A stretch of DNA of 64,000 nt from Aurantiochytrium sp. KH105 (lineage: Eukaryota; Sar; Bigyra; Thraustochytrida; Thraustochytriidae), in assembly GCA_003116975.1 (NCBI GenBank), contig BGKB01000210.1, positions 62,001-126,000 on the forward strand. Direction: 5' to 3'. The translations under genes were made by a program, and so were the position numbers. Numbering within the stretch: position 1 is the first letter of the stretch; every line of letters starts with the position of its first letter. Below, piece by piece: positions 52,701 to 62,600 of this stretch. The notes under the pieces are model-generated. The model did no database searches. It was not told the origin of the DNA and saw nothing but the letters and a program-made list of their open reading frames with translations.

Positions 52701-55700
52701 TGATGCCAACAAGTTTCTGGAGCGACTCTTTAACTTTGACAAGGACAACATTCCAGACAAGGTAATTCGTGAAATCGAGGCCTACATGCAGAATCCTGAT
52801 TTTACACCCAAGGAAATCGAAAAGGCGAGTAAAGCATGTACCGCCATTTGCATGTGGGTCCGAGCCATGCACAAATATCACTTCATTGCCCTCGGCGTCG
52901 AGCCGAAGCGTAAGAAGCTCGCAGAGGCCGAGGCGGAGCTCAAGGTCACCATGGAAAAGCTCGACAAGGCTCGCTCCGAGCTGCAGGCAGTCATGGACAA
53001 CATTCAAGCTCTCGAAGACGGTTACAACCAGTCTGTGGCCAAGAAGGAGCAACTTGCGCGAGATGTCGAGCAGTGTAGCGCCCGCCTCGACCGCGCGCAA
53101 AAGCTCATTGGCGGCCTCGGCGGCGAGAAGGATCGCTGGACGTCTGCTGTGGCGCAATTCGAAACCGACTACGTAAATCTCTTGGGAGATGTGCTCATCT
53201 CGAGTGGTGCTATCGCCTACCTTGGACCTTTTACTAGCGTCTACCGTTCTGCACTCACCGATGTCTGGATTGAGGAGCTCATGCGTCTTAAGATTCCTCA
53301 TACCCCGGGCGTAGATATCATCAAGACGCTTGGTGAACCAGTGGTCATTCGTGGCTGGAACATCGCTGGACTTCCCGACGATGCACACTCTGTGCAGAAT
53401 GCAATCGTCATGGAGAAGGCCCGCCGATGGCCTCTGCTTATTGATCCTCAAACTCAGGCCAACCGTTTCATCAAGAATCTTGGCAAGGAGAGCGTCAATG
53501 GGATCGAGGTCGTCAAGCAAAGCGACAAGAACCTCATTCGCTGTCTCGAGAACGGTGTGCGCTTTGGAAAATGGGTTCTCATGGAAAATGTGGGTACAAA
53601 GCTGGATGCAGCCTTGGAGCCAGTGCTTCTGCAACAGACCTTTATTCAGGATGGCCAGGTTATGATGAAGCTCGGTGATAACACTGTGCCTTATCACGAA
53701 GAGTTTCGATTCTTTATGACTACCAAGCTCCCCAATCCGCACTACCCACCCGAAGTGGCGGTCAAGGTGAGCTTGCTGAACTTTAGCATCACGCCGCGAG
53801 GTCTCGAAGAGCAGTTACTTGGTATTGTTATGGTAAACGAGCTCCCTGAACTGGAGCAGCGCAAGAATGAAATTGTCGTGCAGAATGCTGAAATGGGCAA
53901 GAAGCTCAAGGAGATCGAGGATACTATTTTGTACATGCTCTCCAACTCGCAAGGAAATATTTTGGACGATGCTGAGCTCATCGAAACGCTTGCGACATCC
54001 AAGGTAACCTCGCAAGAAATCAACACCAAGGTCGCGGAATCCAAGGAGACGGAGAAGGAGATTGATGCAGAGCGTGAAAAGTACCGCCCCTTTGCAAAGC
54101 GAGGTTCCATTCTCTATTTTGCCATTGCCGACCTTTGCATCATTGATCCCATGTATGAGTACTCGCTTCAGTGGTACAGCCAGCTCTTTGCGCAGGGCAT
54201 CCTCAACAGCGAGCCAAAGAGTGATATCGAAGAGCGTCTCCAAGTTCTCAAGGACTTCTTCACCTACATGCTCTATGAGAATGTCTGTCGTAGTCTCTTT
54301 GAGAGGCACAAGCTGATGTTCTCCTTCAACCTCGTCATCAAGATTCTTCAGGGTGACGGACTCGTCGATAGTGCCGAGTACCGTAACCTGCTTACCGGAC
54401 AGGGATCGGGACGCGTCTCAGACCTCGCTAAGCCGCAGGGTGCAGAGTGGGTGACTGACAAGATGTGGGGTGACATCCAGAGCGTCTCGACGCTGCCGGC
54501 ATTACATGGTTTCGAGGACTCTTTCGTCGAGCACGTTGCCGACTGGAACCTGTTTTTTGACTCTGAAACATGTTTTGAAGACCCGCTTCCCGGTGGCTGG
54601 GACGACCGCGTGAACGAGCTGCAGCGCATGCTCATCTTGCGCGCGATCCGCCCCGACAAAATCTCGAACTCGGTACAGAACTACATTGTCAACAGGTTTG
54701 GACAGCGTTTCATCGAGCCGCCTCCCTTTGAGATCAAAAAGTGCTTTGACACGTCCGTGGTTACAACGCCCTTGATCTTCGTGCTCACCAGTGGTAGTGA
54801 TCCGACCAAGTCATACTTTGAGTTCGCAGAGACGATGGGAATGGCGGACAAGCTCAAGAGCATTTCGCTTGGCCAAGGTCAAGGACCCATTGCGGCCCGA
54901 ATGATCGAGGAGGGCATTTCCAAGGGCATGTGGATCCTTCTCCAGAACTGCCATCTTGCAAGTTCCTGGATGGACGAGCTTGAGCGCATCGTCGAAGAGA
55001 TCAAGCCAGAGACCACGAATCCAGAATTCCGCCTGTGGCTGACGTCGATGCCTTCCAAGACCTTTCCTGTATCCGTCTTGCAGGATGGTATCAAGATGAC
55101 CATGGAGCCTCCCAATGGAATGCGTGCCAATCTTCGCGGTGTCTACTTCAAATTTGACGACGATCAGCTCAAGGCTACCACCAAGCCTGGTGTATATATG
55201 CGCCTCCTGTTTGGACTTTGCTTCTTTCATGCACTCATTCAAGAACGACGCAAGTTTGGCCCGCTTGGATGGAACGTCCCCTACGAGTTTAACGAGACTG
55301 ATCTGGAAATCTCGCAGCGTCAGTTGGAAATGTACCTGGACGAATACGAAGAAATTCCATTCGAGTGTTTGAAGTTTCTCACGGCGCGCATTAATTACGG
55401 TGGCCGTGTAACAGACGCCATTGACATTCGCACCATGGATGTCCTCCTGGAGCAATTCTACCAGCCGGACGCGCTCAATGATGGCTTCAAATTCTGTCCG
55501 CGCGAGGAGTACTTTTCACCAGCGGTCGACGAGGACAATCCCATTCGTGGATACCGTACATACATTGAAGGTCTTCCGGTCAACGCGCCACCGGAAGTCT
55601 TCGGAATGAACACAAACGCCAACATCACGTCGGCCCTGCAAGAAACAAATGAGATGCTTGACACCTTGGTGCTGCTTCAGCCCCGCACAAGCTCCGGCGG

Positions 55701-56550
55701 TGGAGCCTCGCGCGAGGACATCATCGAACAGGACATCATCGACTTTCAGCAGCGCTTCCCCCGTCATTTCTCCATTGAAGCCATTCGTATGGACTACCCT
55801 GTCCGATACGAGGAATCAATGAACACGGTGCTGCAGCAAGAGTGCGCCCGTTTCGAGCGTCTGCTCAGCGTCATCGAATCCACGCTCATCGATTTGCGAA
55901 AGGCGCTGCGCGGACTCATGGTCATGTCTGGTGAGCTCGAAGCCATGAGCAACGCCATGTATGCTCAAAAGACGCCCGAGCTCTGGGAGTCTGCCTCTTA
56001 TCCGAGTCTCATGCCTCTGCGAAGCTACTTTGCCGACTTTGTGAAGCGCTGCAATTTCTTGCAAGACTGGATTCGCGATGGCATGCCCACCACGTACTGG
56101 CTGTCTGCTTACTTTTTCCCTCAGGCCTTTCTCACGGGTCAGCTGCAGAACTATGCGCGAAAGCACCAGCTACCTATCGACACAATCTCCTTCGAGTTTG
56201 ATGTCGTGCCCGAATCCGAAACGCACGAATCTCCAGAAGATGGTTGCTATGTGCACGGTCTCTACCTCGAAGGCGCACGCTGGAGCTTTGACGAGTTCTC
56301 CGTGGTAGACTCCCTCCCCAAGCAGCTCTTTGCCGACATGGCACCCATTCACTTTGTTCCAATTCACGGAAAATCGGACAAGGAAGAAGGGTACAAGACA
56401 CCACTTTACAAAACATTACGTCGCGCAGGTACGCTTTCGACGACGGGTCACTCTACCAATTTCGTCATGTACTTGCAACTCCCATCGAATGTGGAATCTG
56501 CAAAGTGGATCAAGGCAGGTGTCGCCCTGTTCTGCGCTCTCAAGTACTAA
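43705..56550 (+). CDS. Axonemal dynein heavy chain, inner-arm single-headed type
   Basis: A 4281-residue AAA+ motor in a single 12.8 kb frame. It drives sliding of outer-doublet microtubules in the flagellum. Order: N-terminal tail (about 1-1300), linker with S-N-D-E-L-L-E-I-L-S-E-T-K-D-P, then the AAA ring. P-loops are G-P-A-G-T-G-K-T at about 1612 (AAA1, followed by C-F-D-E-F-N-R-I), G-P-T-G-G-G-K-S at about 1892 (AAA2), G-D-T-G-T-G-K-S at about 2250 (AAA3) and G-V-G-G-S-G-R-K-S at about 2597 (AAA4). The stalk coiled coils with the microtubule-binding tip span about 2832-3146. The C-terminal region holds G-L-Y-L-E-G-A-R-W. The linker wording and overall length resemble the DNAH3/7/12 inner-arm group more than outer-arm chains; the subtype is tentative. 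Two Asp/Glu-rich insertions, near residues 570-610 and 765-795, are unusual. ATG 43705 opens a Gly/Ser/Arg-rich tail. Confidence 0.96.
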   Translation: MRPSYGGSGGGGNTTPRSPERRQPQGRSSSPRKRSQKQQLHQDQLKGAAEATSPIKGLRKQINSNVRHDHAGAGVFSAYIYNLQDDELASDSRDSGSDKGSSQQSWHRGASRETKIATEHSEEKESIPNGAAAVAQAALNSIVWEEASVASALRACHVWPTGESSLDPGSASMLPLSAYYDKLSDPIVPDSINFPVSGASVLARPEDTEWEDARVESYDAETDRYVVETCTDGDNRCVQVPRVRLYFPSEPVEDFVRRYVSAYFRREQAHLLIRYNLYVDCMPAQVGAALSEAQLQRIVNYALGSSRGTAKDAKARMDVASMLREVQTRFARTLNKIDFDLKMNRSTREALQKDSLEELPGVLRAVERVGAAPEQGCLPVPSYDAEACYNDLVARSFFADAAALEALDSVHQLCQRLGTEEFRLFRVSPEPQSLSLREFEELQRGQIDTVAVLLTDDWTQAAKTAIKSSMGRDPARWDLESKDRAAYEASELRRFFRNVNLRMTDALHDSVVESIEKYGRFIEEATQYRAEIVSSAEIHVDFLSASANSQTKPLFRVDLVEEVRLPRPKAAVAADAENGDDGDGEDADEDDEDEEAGGADDDEGTMKAFFGYSEDPQAFVEKARNFVRLGLRAVQGVPQVQRLAMDRLYWGEIPEIATVTEDDPLVEKTESLISTSLENSFGELGAYLDQLDRFLPILRLDVDSFMAELEEPFRAAEERLQRKIEREERRAEQQRLKEEKEQAFKEEVAKLRAEGNETEAAAMEAKKAEEDEEDEDEDDDDDDDDDDDAEAPTLDTDQIAKYISDHIREKDRVELLIPEAANIGLFEINCSKLRRALSEKHASVVSRLLDFVSRCTIGQCNNLLSRFSDMNQELSKFPQNIEELVEIRNYMGTIPNKLAEVYEEIAKLWKGYDLLDKYEYRLGSKVFGQKWRLFGGTKMILDKVEVTTEMLDKEQVRYANIQKEKQEDFLVHLDKLSKEVASFSQFSDLRRIKSIAQSAADIAEKIRKAQADADLFNSRENLFEQEMTDYEQVTEIARAFQPYESLWLTVSEWITNEEVWRTGKFADLVPEDIEKQVTESYKIMNRSIKFFQKAELPLIKETAETIKSKIEVFRPYMPMITALRNPGMRERHFDVLSEELGFEVRADENFTLEQAIGLNLHEHSETISKVAGVAAKEFQIEQALDKMEHEWENVYLDCRPYKDTGTFVLGGIDEIMAILDEHITMTQAMQFSSFKGPFVERIDDFDRKLLMTSEVLEEWIAVQRNWLYLQPIFESPDINKQLPAEGKRFSSVDKNWRTTLLQASQQAKALEFCPNPKLLAMFAESNKLLDMVSKGLSDYLETKRGGFSRFYFLSNDELLEILSETKDPQMVQPHLKKCFEGIRSVFFSEDMHITDMKSSEGEVVPLVVQVDPNGKNVEVWMTELEDRMMDSVKDVMWSSMLSYVETPRTEWLQMVPGQCALNASQFHWTREIEEAMDADGNAGVGRCYEQQVRQINDMVALVRDPELKSNARMTISALTVIDVHARDVTDNLFREGVKDKTEFSWISQMRYYWLNGEALEGDMRVMMVSSLRPYGYEYLGNSFRLVITPLTDKCYLTLMGALQMNLGGAPAGPAGTGKTETTKDLAKALAKQCVVFNCSDGLDYLAMGKFFKGLASCGAWACFDEFNRIDVEVLSVVAQQIMTLQAGVTAGLTRIVFEGVEIKLSDQFAVYITMNPGYAGRTELPDNLKALFRPVAMMVPDYALIGEIMLYSFGYEKARICAKKMVATFRLNSEQLSSQPHYDYGMRAVKTTIVAAGNLRRDYPNEDEEILLLRALQDVNLPKFLSHDLPLFRGIISDLFPGKSRPDIDYGALLQCLRVANQNAGLQNTPWFLTKQIQLYETIVVRHGLMLVGPTGGGKSRNVENLDTALGLLKKRGIKGFAYEKIHRYTVNPKSITMGQLYGEFDPNTHEWQDGILANIVRICAKSTTPDRKWVMFDGPVDAIWIENMNTVLDDNKKLCLNSGEIMGLSPEMTMMFEVEDLEVASPATVSRVGVIYMEPNTLGSDPIIQSWIEYRLPSIVKNEHKALLQKLFDNFLQSALTLLRRNLAEPVPTVDNNLLASLLRMMDALFNLHMNSSGGKSREDGDGEGDASSGGLDLDKDLEPLFIFSLVWSLACTVDSSGRRTFDGWLRNQMEQNSTPCPFPREGLVYDYVWDVKAHAWTKWMETIPPYKYDKDLPFAETIIPTSDSVCYTFLLDILTCTNLHVLMCGDTGTGKSVNINRYLSNGMPADYIPLCLAFSAQTSANQTQDLLDSKMEKRRKGVFGPPAGKRFVIFVDDLNMPKRETYFAQPPIEILRQWFTYGGWYDRKALTFRQIIDVNMVAAMGPPGGGRNPVTPRMLRHYNIITYTPLEQESMATIFGTILGNFLRDSFDGAVAPLADPIVDSTIQIYDRIRSELLPTPSKSHYTFNMRDLSKVFQGMLMVSAKITNGVDAVVRLWVHECQRVFRDRLVNDEDRDWFNNLVVTKVDKDLKLDWNKIKPETEYMIFGDLLEPDNKIYQEIVEIDTLLPAIEQYLVEYNAESKTPMHLQLFMDAIQHVSRIARVIRQPMGNALLLGVGGSGRKSLTRLAAYIGDFAVFQVEIAKGYGLAEWREDIKACLLKAGVDDVQVVFLFDDSQIIMSQMLEDINGILNQGDVPNLYAPEDMEKIMTACRGDCAKRKIAPTKINIFSSFILRVKRNVHVVMCMSPGTPIFRDRLRMFPALVNCCTIDWFSEWPDEALRSVGLGIMQVEDLQLGDHLDNVVELFKVFHQSVANKSRDFFEELRRYNYVTPTSYLELLTTFKNLLQVKRDEVQQKKQRLQIGLDKLTTTAAQVADLQVQLTDMQPVLAKTQVEVDEMIVQIKKDKAAADETKAIVSKEEEAAQEKAQATKAIADDAQRDLDEALPALDEAVKCLSKLKKGDIVEVGSLKTPPSGVKLTMEAACIMFEVKPKMVADPANMGKKVKDYWEPAQKTLLNDANKFLERLFNFDKDNIPDKVIREIEAYMQNPDFTPKEIEKASKACTAICMWVRAMHKYHFIALGVEPKRKKLAEAEAELKVTMEKLDKARSELQAVMDNIQALEDGYNQSVAKKEQLARDVEQCSARLDRAQKLIGGLGGEKDRWTSAVAQFETDYVNLLGDVLISSGAIAYLGPFTSVYRSALTDVWIEELMRLKIPHTPGVDIIKTLGEPVVIRGWNIAGLPDDAHSVQNAIVMEKARRWPLLIDPQTQANRFIKNLGKESVNGIEVVKQSDKNLIRCLENGVRFGKWVLMENVGTKLDAALEPVLLQQTFIQDGQVMMKLGDNTVPYHEEFRFFMTTKLPNPHYPPEVAVKVSLLNFSITPRGLEEQLLGIVMVNELPELEQRKNEIVVQNAEMGKKLKEIEDTILYMLSNSQGNILDDAELIETLATSKVTSQEINTKVAESKETEKEIDAEREKYRPFAKRGSILYFAIADLCIIDPMYEYSLQWYSQLFAQGILNSEPKSDIEERLQVLKDFFTYMLYENVCRSLFERHKLMFSFNLVIKILQGDGLVDSAEYRNLLTGQGSGRVSDLAKPQGAEWVTDKMWGDIQSVSTLPALHGFEDSFVEHVADWNLFFDSETCFEDPLPGGWDDRVNELQRMLILRAIRPDKISNSVQNYIVNRFGQRFIEPPPFEIKKCFDTSVVTTPLIFVLTSGSDPTKSYFEFAETMGMADKLKSISLGQGQGPIAARMIEEGISKGMWILLQNCHLASSWMDELERIVEEIKPETTNPEFRLWLTSMPSKTFPVSVLQDGIKMTMEPPNGMRANLRGVYFKFDDDQLKATTKPGVYMRLLFGLCFFHALIQERRKFGPLGWNVPYEFNETDLEISQRQLEMYLDEYEEIPFECLKFLTARINYGGRVTDAIDIRTMDVLLEQFYQPDALNDGFKFCPREEYFSPAVDEDNPIRGYRTYIEGLPVNAPPEVFGMNTNANITSALQETNEMLDTLVLLQPRTSSGGGASREDIIEQDIIDFQQRFPRHFSIEAIRMDYPVRYEESMNTVLQQECARFERLLSVIESTLIDLRKALRGLMVMSGELEAMSNAMYAQKTPELWESASYPSLMPLRSYFADFVKRCNFLQDWIRDGMPTTYWLSAYFFPQAFLTGQLQNYARKHQLPIDTISFEFDVVPESETHESPEDGCYVHGLYLEGARWSFDEFSVVDSLPKQLFADMAPIHFVPIHGKSDKEEGYKTPLYKTLRRAGTLSTTGHSTNFVMYLQLPSNVESAKWIKAGVALFCALKY

Positions 56551-56612
56551 CAGTTTTTAAAGACAGCCCCCCCCCCAAAAGAAATCTTCTTATCCAAATT
56601 AGGAGCTTTAGC
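56551..56612. other. 62-bp convergent spacer, dynein / EF-hand gene
   Basis: Only 62 bp separate the two facing stop codons, including a C-run at 56567-56576. Both mRNA 3' ends must lie here or overlap the opposite coding region. Confidence 0.6.
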
Positions 56613-59600
56613 TCAACTCTTCCTAGCAAGACTTGCAGTGAGCACCCGCTGTAGCTCAGCACGTCCAATATCCTCGCCATCCTCGCTGATGAGCCCAAAA
56701 ATCTCGTTCGCGACCTTGGCCAGGTCATTCGGTCGCATATGCGGGCAAAGCTTCCCAAGGGCCTTTCGTAGCGCAGACTGTGATACGCGTCCAGTCCCAG
56801 AGCGATCAAGAGCGCGAAGAACGCGTGAGGCATCAAGCGTACCACCGCCTTTTCGCGCTGTGTCTCGAAGAGCGCGTTTAACAGACTCCAGGTTGGGCTT
56901 GAGGGTTTGAGGAACGGGAAAAACCCAGCGCTGAAGCGTACCAAAGTCAAGACCTTGCCCAGGGGCTGCCGCTTTCTCGAACGTGTGCGCTCGTCCGCCG
57001 CAGATATCTAGCATGAGTGCCTGCGCGCTCCAAGGATTCTCTTGCACCCCGAGATGGCCGAGATCACTACAGACATCGATCAAGTCTTGCATACGTACTC
57101 GTCCCTTCCTTCCACGATCCAGCGCACGAAAAGCACGTCTCATATTTTCTGAAGGCCCGGCGAGTTCTTGAAGATGCGCACGCAGTGTCCTGGCTACCAC
57201 CTTGGTATCGTGCAAGGCTTGAGGATCCGTGTCCGCGTCGACCTCTAGTGCAAGTCCAACAGTGTTGTTCGCGAGAATGCTCTGACGAAAATCGTCCCAG
57301 TGCCAGTCATTTCCCTTGTCGCCGGTGTGAAATTCAAGAAGCCTCAAGAGGACCTCTGCATCTGCGTCGCTGATATCAAGGCCGAGATGACCTCGAATTG
57401 CCGTTTGCAAGTCAAGATGTGCAAAGGAAGCTCGTTTTGCCTCCTCGGACTCCGCGTCGATGCCCTCTCGACTGCTTTTGCGCACTGCGCCGCGCAATTT
57501 GATGACCAACGCAGCGACAGTGCCAGAGGAAGATGCGTTTTCAGCGTTTTCGCCCTTTGCCATTTGCATGGGAGGGTTTGAGGCAGTCTGGGCCTGTGTC
57601 AGTAGTCCGCAAAGTACCACAAGATTTACGTCGTCGCCGAGCCGATCGCAGAGCGCGAGGTCAACGGCGGCCTCCAGCTGCCAGGCCGGCGCGAGAACTC
57701 CGACTTGTCGCAATACACGAAGGGCTTCCGGTCGACTCATCCGCGATCGGTCCCCAGTTTCGTCAGACTCGACTTGTCTTCCAACGTAGCGTTGCATTGT
57801 CTCCAAAAGACTGGACGCGCGTGGATTCTTGGCATGAAACTGGCGAGAAATGACCGCAGTGTCCAAAAAGGCCATGAGGAAATCTGCATACTGTACTTCG
57901 CCGATGTCATTTTGAGGCGAATGCTCGTAGAGTACTTGGAGCTCTTGATCGTGGAGTTTGCAACCGCTGTCGAGCAGCACGGCTTCAAAGGAGGCCTGAT
58001 CAACATAGGCGCTTCGATTCTGGGCAAGCGTCCTGAACGCCTGATAGAGATTTCTGCTTGCGCCTCGAACCTTGCGCATGGCCATGCGAAGCAGCGCATC
58101 GCGCCCACTTTGAGCGCTCATGGTGCCGGGCTTCCCGCTGGTGAAAGCGTCAAGCTCCGCGAAGGAAACCATGCCCGAGCCGTTTGCGTCGAGACGGTTT
58201 ACAAACTGATGAACTTGTCTTGTAGAAAGCTCGACATTTATAGACCGCAGTAGAACTGCGAGCTCCTTTGCTGTAAACGCGTTCTGGTGCGTGGTTGCGA
58301 ACCGCTTCAAGCGTTGGCTTAGGGACGGACCCACGCGTAAGTGCGCCAATTTTCGTCGAACATCCTCGAGAGTTTGCGCACTAAGCTCCTCGTGCTTTCG
58401 CGCGCCTTTGGAGAGGGCACTTTTGTTCTTTGACGCAGGCGCCTTGTGAGGCGTGTGCAGGGCAAAGTGCTGAAAGGTAGGAAAGTCGATCGTTCCCGAG
58501 GCGTTCGGGTCGAGGCGCTTCATTAGAGCAGCTTCCGCACTTGCGGACAGGTGGAAGCCCACACGACGTAAGCTAGAAGCAAAAGCCCGAGACGTAACAA
58601 AGCCAGCACGCGTCTTGTCAAAGGCCTGAAACGCAACGTAGAGATCGCGCTTGCCATCCCCAAGGTCTGCAAGCTTCAAAATAAGTCGCTGTACTCTTTC
58701 TACTGCAAGCTCGACCTCTGCATTCATTTTTTGCGCATCCCGGAGAGGCGAGCTCGGGGTTCCGTGAGCAAATTCATTGAGTTCTTGTTGGCAGACGAGT
58801 CCGTCCGCATTTTGGTCAATCAGTTCCATTACATCATTCTTCTCTGCCTCAGAAAGCGGAACAGTTGCTCGCTTGTCAACAAGGCGGTGAAACTCGCGTC
58901 GGCTCACAGCATCATGGCCAAATGCTTCTTCGAGATCGAGATCGGCAAGGTCCTTGCGTAAACGGTCTTCGAGTATGGCTCTGCGGCGAGGCGAGGACTG
59001 AATGTCTTCGTCAAGCGCGTCGACGAGCTCCAGAAAGTCGGTATATCTGAGGCCTCGGTTGTCTTTTGCGCGCCGTTCCAGTCCCTCGAGGAGAGAACGC
59101 TGCTCGCTCCGCGTGAGGTCCTTTTCTATCCCACAAGAAAGCAAAAGTTGGCGAAGTTCTCGGCGGTCAACCTTGCCATCGCGATTACGGTCCAGGTTGT
59201 CAAACGCAAGACGAAAGTCGATCACGTTTGAGGCGCTCTGCTGGGCGTCGCGCATGATCGCGCTGCGAATTTTTTCTTTGGCCCGCGCGAGTCGTTCTAT
59301 CTTTGAGTCGCTGCAAACAGAACTAAGTTCGCTAAGCGCGTCCTCAGTTTCTTTGCTAAAAGCTCTACGCGAAGCTCTGCTCCGCGTCCCATCTCGTACA
59401 AAAGCTCGACCCTCGTCAAGGCAGTCAATACTCGACGTACTACTTGCAATGCTATTGTCATCTGATGACCAGTATAGCTGAGCGGCAGCACGACGCGAAG
59501 CGCGCCCCTTGCACCTAGCTGCATCAGAACTGGCAAGGGATGCCTCGTCGTCCGAGTCGCTCTCAAACAGAGAACCGAAAGACTTTGCACCCCGGCGGTG

Positions 59601-62600
59601 GTTCGCTCCCCACTCCTTGGATCTTTCGGCGAGCATACGCTTTGCTGAGCTATGGGACGGCGAAAGTGTTGTGGTCAGATGCACGTCAAGGCCTTCGTCA
59701 TGACGAAGGCCGGCAATTGGCCGAACCGAGTCAAGAAACTCGAGGTAGCGAACCTGTCCGTCCCCGTCGCGATCAAACTTTTTTACAATGTCGTCCAGGT
59801 CTGATTCCGACAGGAAGTCCGCAAGACGTGTCTCAAGCGCGCGTCGAAATGAGCTTGCAGAAACAACGAAAAGATTGGCCGTTTCCTTTTCTTCGTCTTC
59901 GGAGCCTTTGAGATTCTCAAGCGCTCGCGCGAGACCCGACAGCACACGTGGTTCGCGAAGGGCAGCCCGCAGACGATCGCCAAGTGTGCTGGTCTCGTAA
60001 AGTCTGGTGTCGTCAAGACCTCCGCGCATAGTAGTAGCTTGATTCTGCGCTGCCTGAGCACGAAGACGACGAGCAAGCCCACTTGAAGCCACGCGCTCTA
60101 CTCGCTTCGTGCTTGCTTCAGGAATACGAGCAGCGAGAGTCTCATCGACAGGTGGGGCAAAACCCGTTTCCGCACACTGCTCCCACAAATGCGTTTCGAG
60201 GTCCCGATTACGCTTCATTGAAAGTGTATAGCTATGCTTAAGGTCTTCGAGCTCGTCAAAGAATCCGTTGTCGAGACCTGCAAGCTCCTCCTTTAAAAGA
60301 CGAAACTCCTCATTGATGTGGTCAGTTGGATAAACCAATGCATCCCGGGGTTCTTCTTTGCTTCGTGTCCCCGTATCATCAGCATTGAGCAAGCCGCACT
60401 TTGAGTTTTTGCTGTATGACCCCATACGGTGATCTACTCGGCTGTATAGCCAGTGTATGAGCTCGAGATAATCCACAAAGTCACCACGCCGCTGACGTCT
60501 ACGCTTCTTTGCAGGAGCACGAAACATGGTTATGAGGCGTTGCACGGAATTCTTTTCTCTTGCGCTGGTTTGCGCCGACGTAGACACCACGCCAAGTGTC
60601 TGCATTGCTCGGCGAAAGTCCTCGATCGAAAGGACCCCGCAGTCGCCCTTGTCGAGGAGCTTGAAGACCTGAGTTACGGCTTTGCGATGAACGAAACCAT
60701 TTTTTTGGCAGCTCGAAAGCATCTCCTGTCGCAGCTTGTCGTCGTCTTCAGAGCCGTGGAGGAGCATCTCGAGGGCCGGGGCATACTCAACGTATGCAAT
60801 ATTCTTTTCCTCAATGACGCATGACTGTACAAGTCCGGAAAGCTTCCAAGACGAGCATGCAAAGTGATTGGTGAGATCCAGAGCGCCATCAAGGACGTTG
60901 TAGAATCTATCGAGAGGGATGCAGGCTCTCGGGAACGCCTTTGTCTTTTGCCTCGTAGATCGTTTCCGATGTTTGCGACCACTGGCTTTTGTCTGGTCGT
61001 CCTCGATTCTTGCGCATCGACGCACAAGTGCTCGCGCCGTGACATTCAGCTCACACGCATGCTGCGCAAGCTGTACGGGTGTCAATGCCCCCTTCAAAGT
61101 AGTCGGCGGCGCACTCGCTCCTTTGTGCGAGTTCTCTGGAATGACCATTAAAAGACGCATAAGATCTGCATAGGAAATAGAGCCGGGTGTACCGAGTTGA
61201 GCAGCGAGACGTTCGGTGAGCATCGTGATCTGCTTTCGTGTCGCTGGCACACGCAGATTTTCCAAAAGATTGCAAAACTGCGATGTCGAGATAAAACCAT
61301 TGCCATCCTGGTCATGCGAGAAAAAGAGGCGCCTCAGCTTCCAAGAATCGACACCAAGCAAGAGCTTCCGTAGATCGTCTTCATGCAATGTTGCAAAGAG
61401 CTGATTGTCCTCATTTTCCTGCGCGACAGATGACGGATGTAAAATCGCACGAATTGCAGCATCGATTTCGATCGAGCCGTGGCCATTGGTGTCGAGCTTT
61501 TGCGCAAGAGCTTCGCGCTCCTCAAGCGTGCTAGGAAACGCCTTGAAGGCAAGCACAAGCTGTTCACGCGAGAGAAAGCCGCAGTCAGTCGTGTCGAAGC
61601 GGACAAGATGCTTCCGAAGCTTAGCACTGGTCCACCCTCTTTTTCGAATGGCGCGCGCCATCGCGCTCGCATCTTTCGAACGGCCAATTACTTTTTTCTT
61701 GGGCGAGTTTCTCGAACGACGGCGTGAGCGATCTGGTTCTCGCTTGGACCTTTTCTGTGAATCAGAAGAAAGTGACGCGTCTGATGAGCTTGTTGATGCA
61801 TCAGAGACGAGTCCGTCAGCTGAAGCATTGGCGGCAATTTTTCCGTACATGAGGACCTCTTGAAAGTCATTGAACTTAAGAACACCATCATTGCTCCCGT
61901 CAAAACGCTCAAAAAGAGGACTGATAACGCGAGTCTTTAGGCGGAGAAAGTGGGACAAGTCCTTTCGGCAGATCGATCCTCGCTGGTCGCTGTCGATTGC
62001 ACGAAAAAGAGCGCGGCTGTCGCGGGCATATTTGCTTTCAAAGAGCTTGTATAGGTTACGCGCAATCCGCTTTGGACTTGATCCCGTTCCTGCAGCTTCC
62101 TCCCCCAGCTCATCATCGTCCACATCGCTATGGCGTCTGTCCTTGTCGCTCGAGTGTGTATTTCTTTTTCCACCACGTCCGACAGCCCGCGCGAGGGCTT
62201 CGACCCTCACTCGGTCATTTATAGTTAGAAGACTGCGCTGCTGAAGAAGGTCTCGCAGGACCTCTTTCGAAGGAAGGATCGCGCCATCCTCTTGCAGAAC
62301 CTCAACGAAAGAGGCAAAGTCGACGTCGTTCCCTCGCTCCGCGGTGCGGACAATGAGATCCTCCAAAGTTTCTGCACAACGCGAGAGCTGAGCAAGAAAG
62401 TCCGCCCAGACCACTCCATTTTCAGCGAAGCACGCCTCTAAAAGACCCATTGTGTCAACCTTGCCATTTTCATTGAGGTCCATTGCCTTAAAAAGTCTCA
62501 TGGCTTCGCGACGCGACGCTGAGGCGTCGAGAAGATCATCAAGGGCTGCACGAAACTCGTCGTGAGTGATGAACGTTTTGTGCTGAGCAACTTTGCGGAG

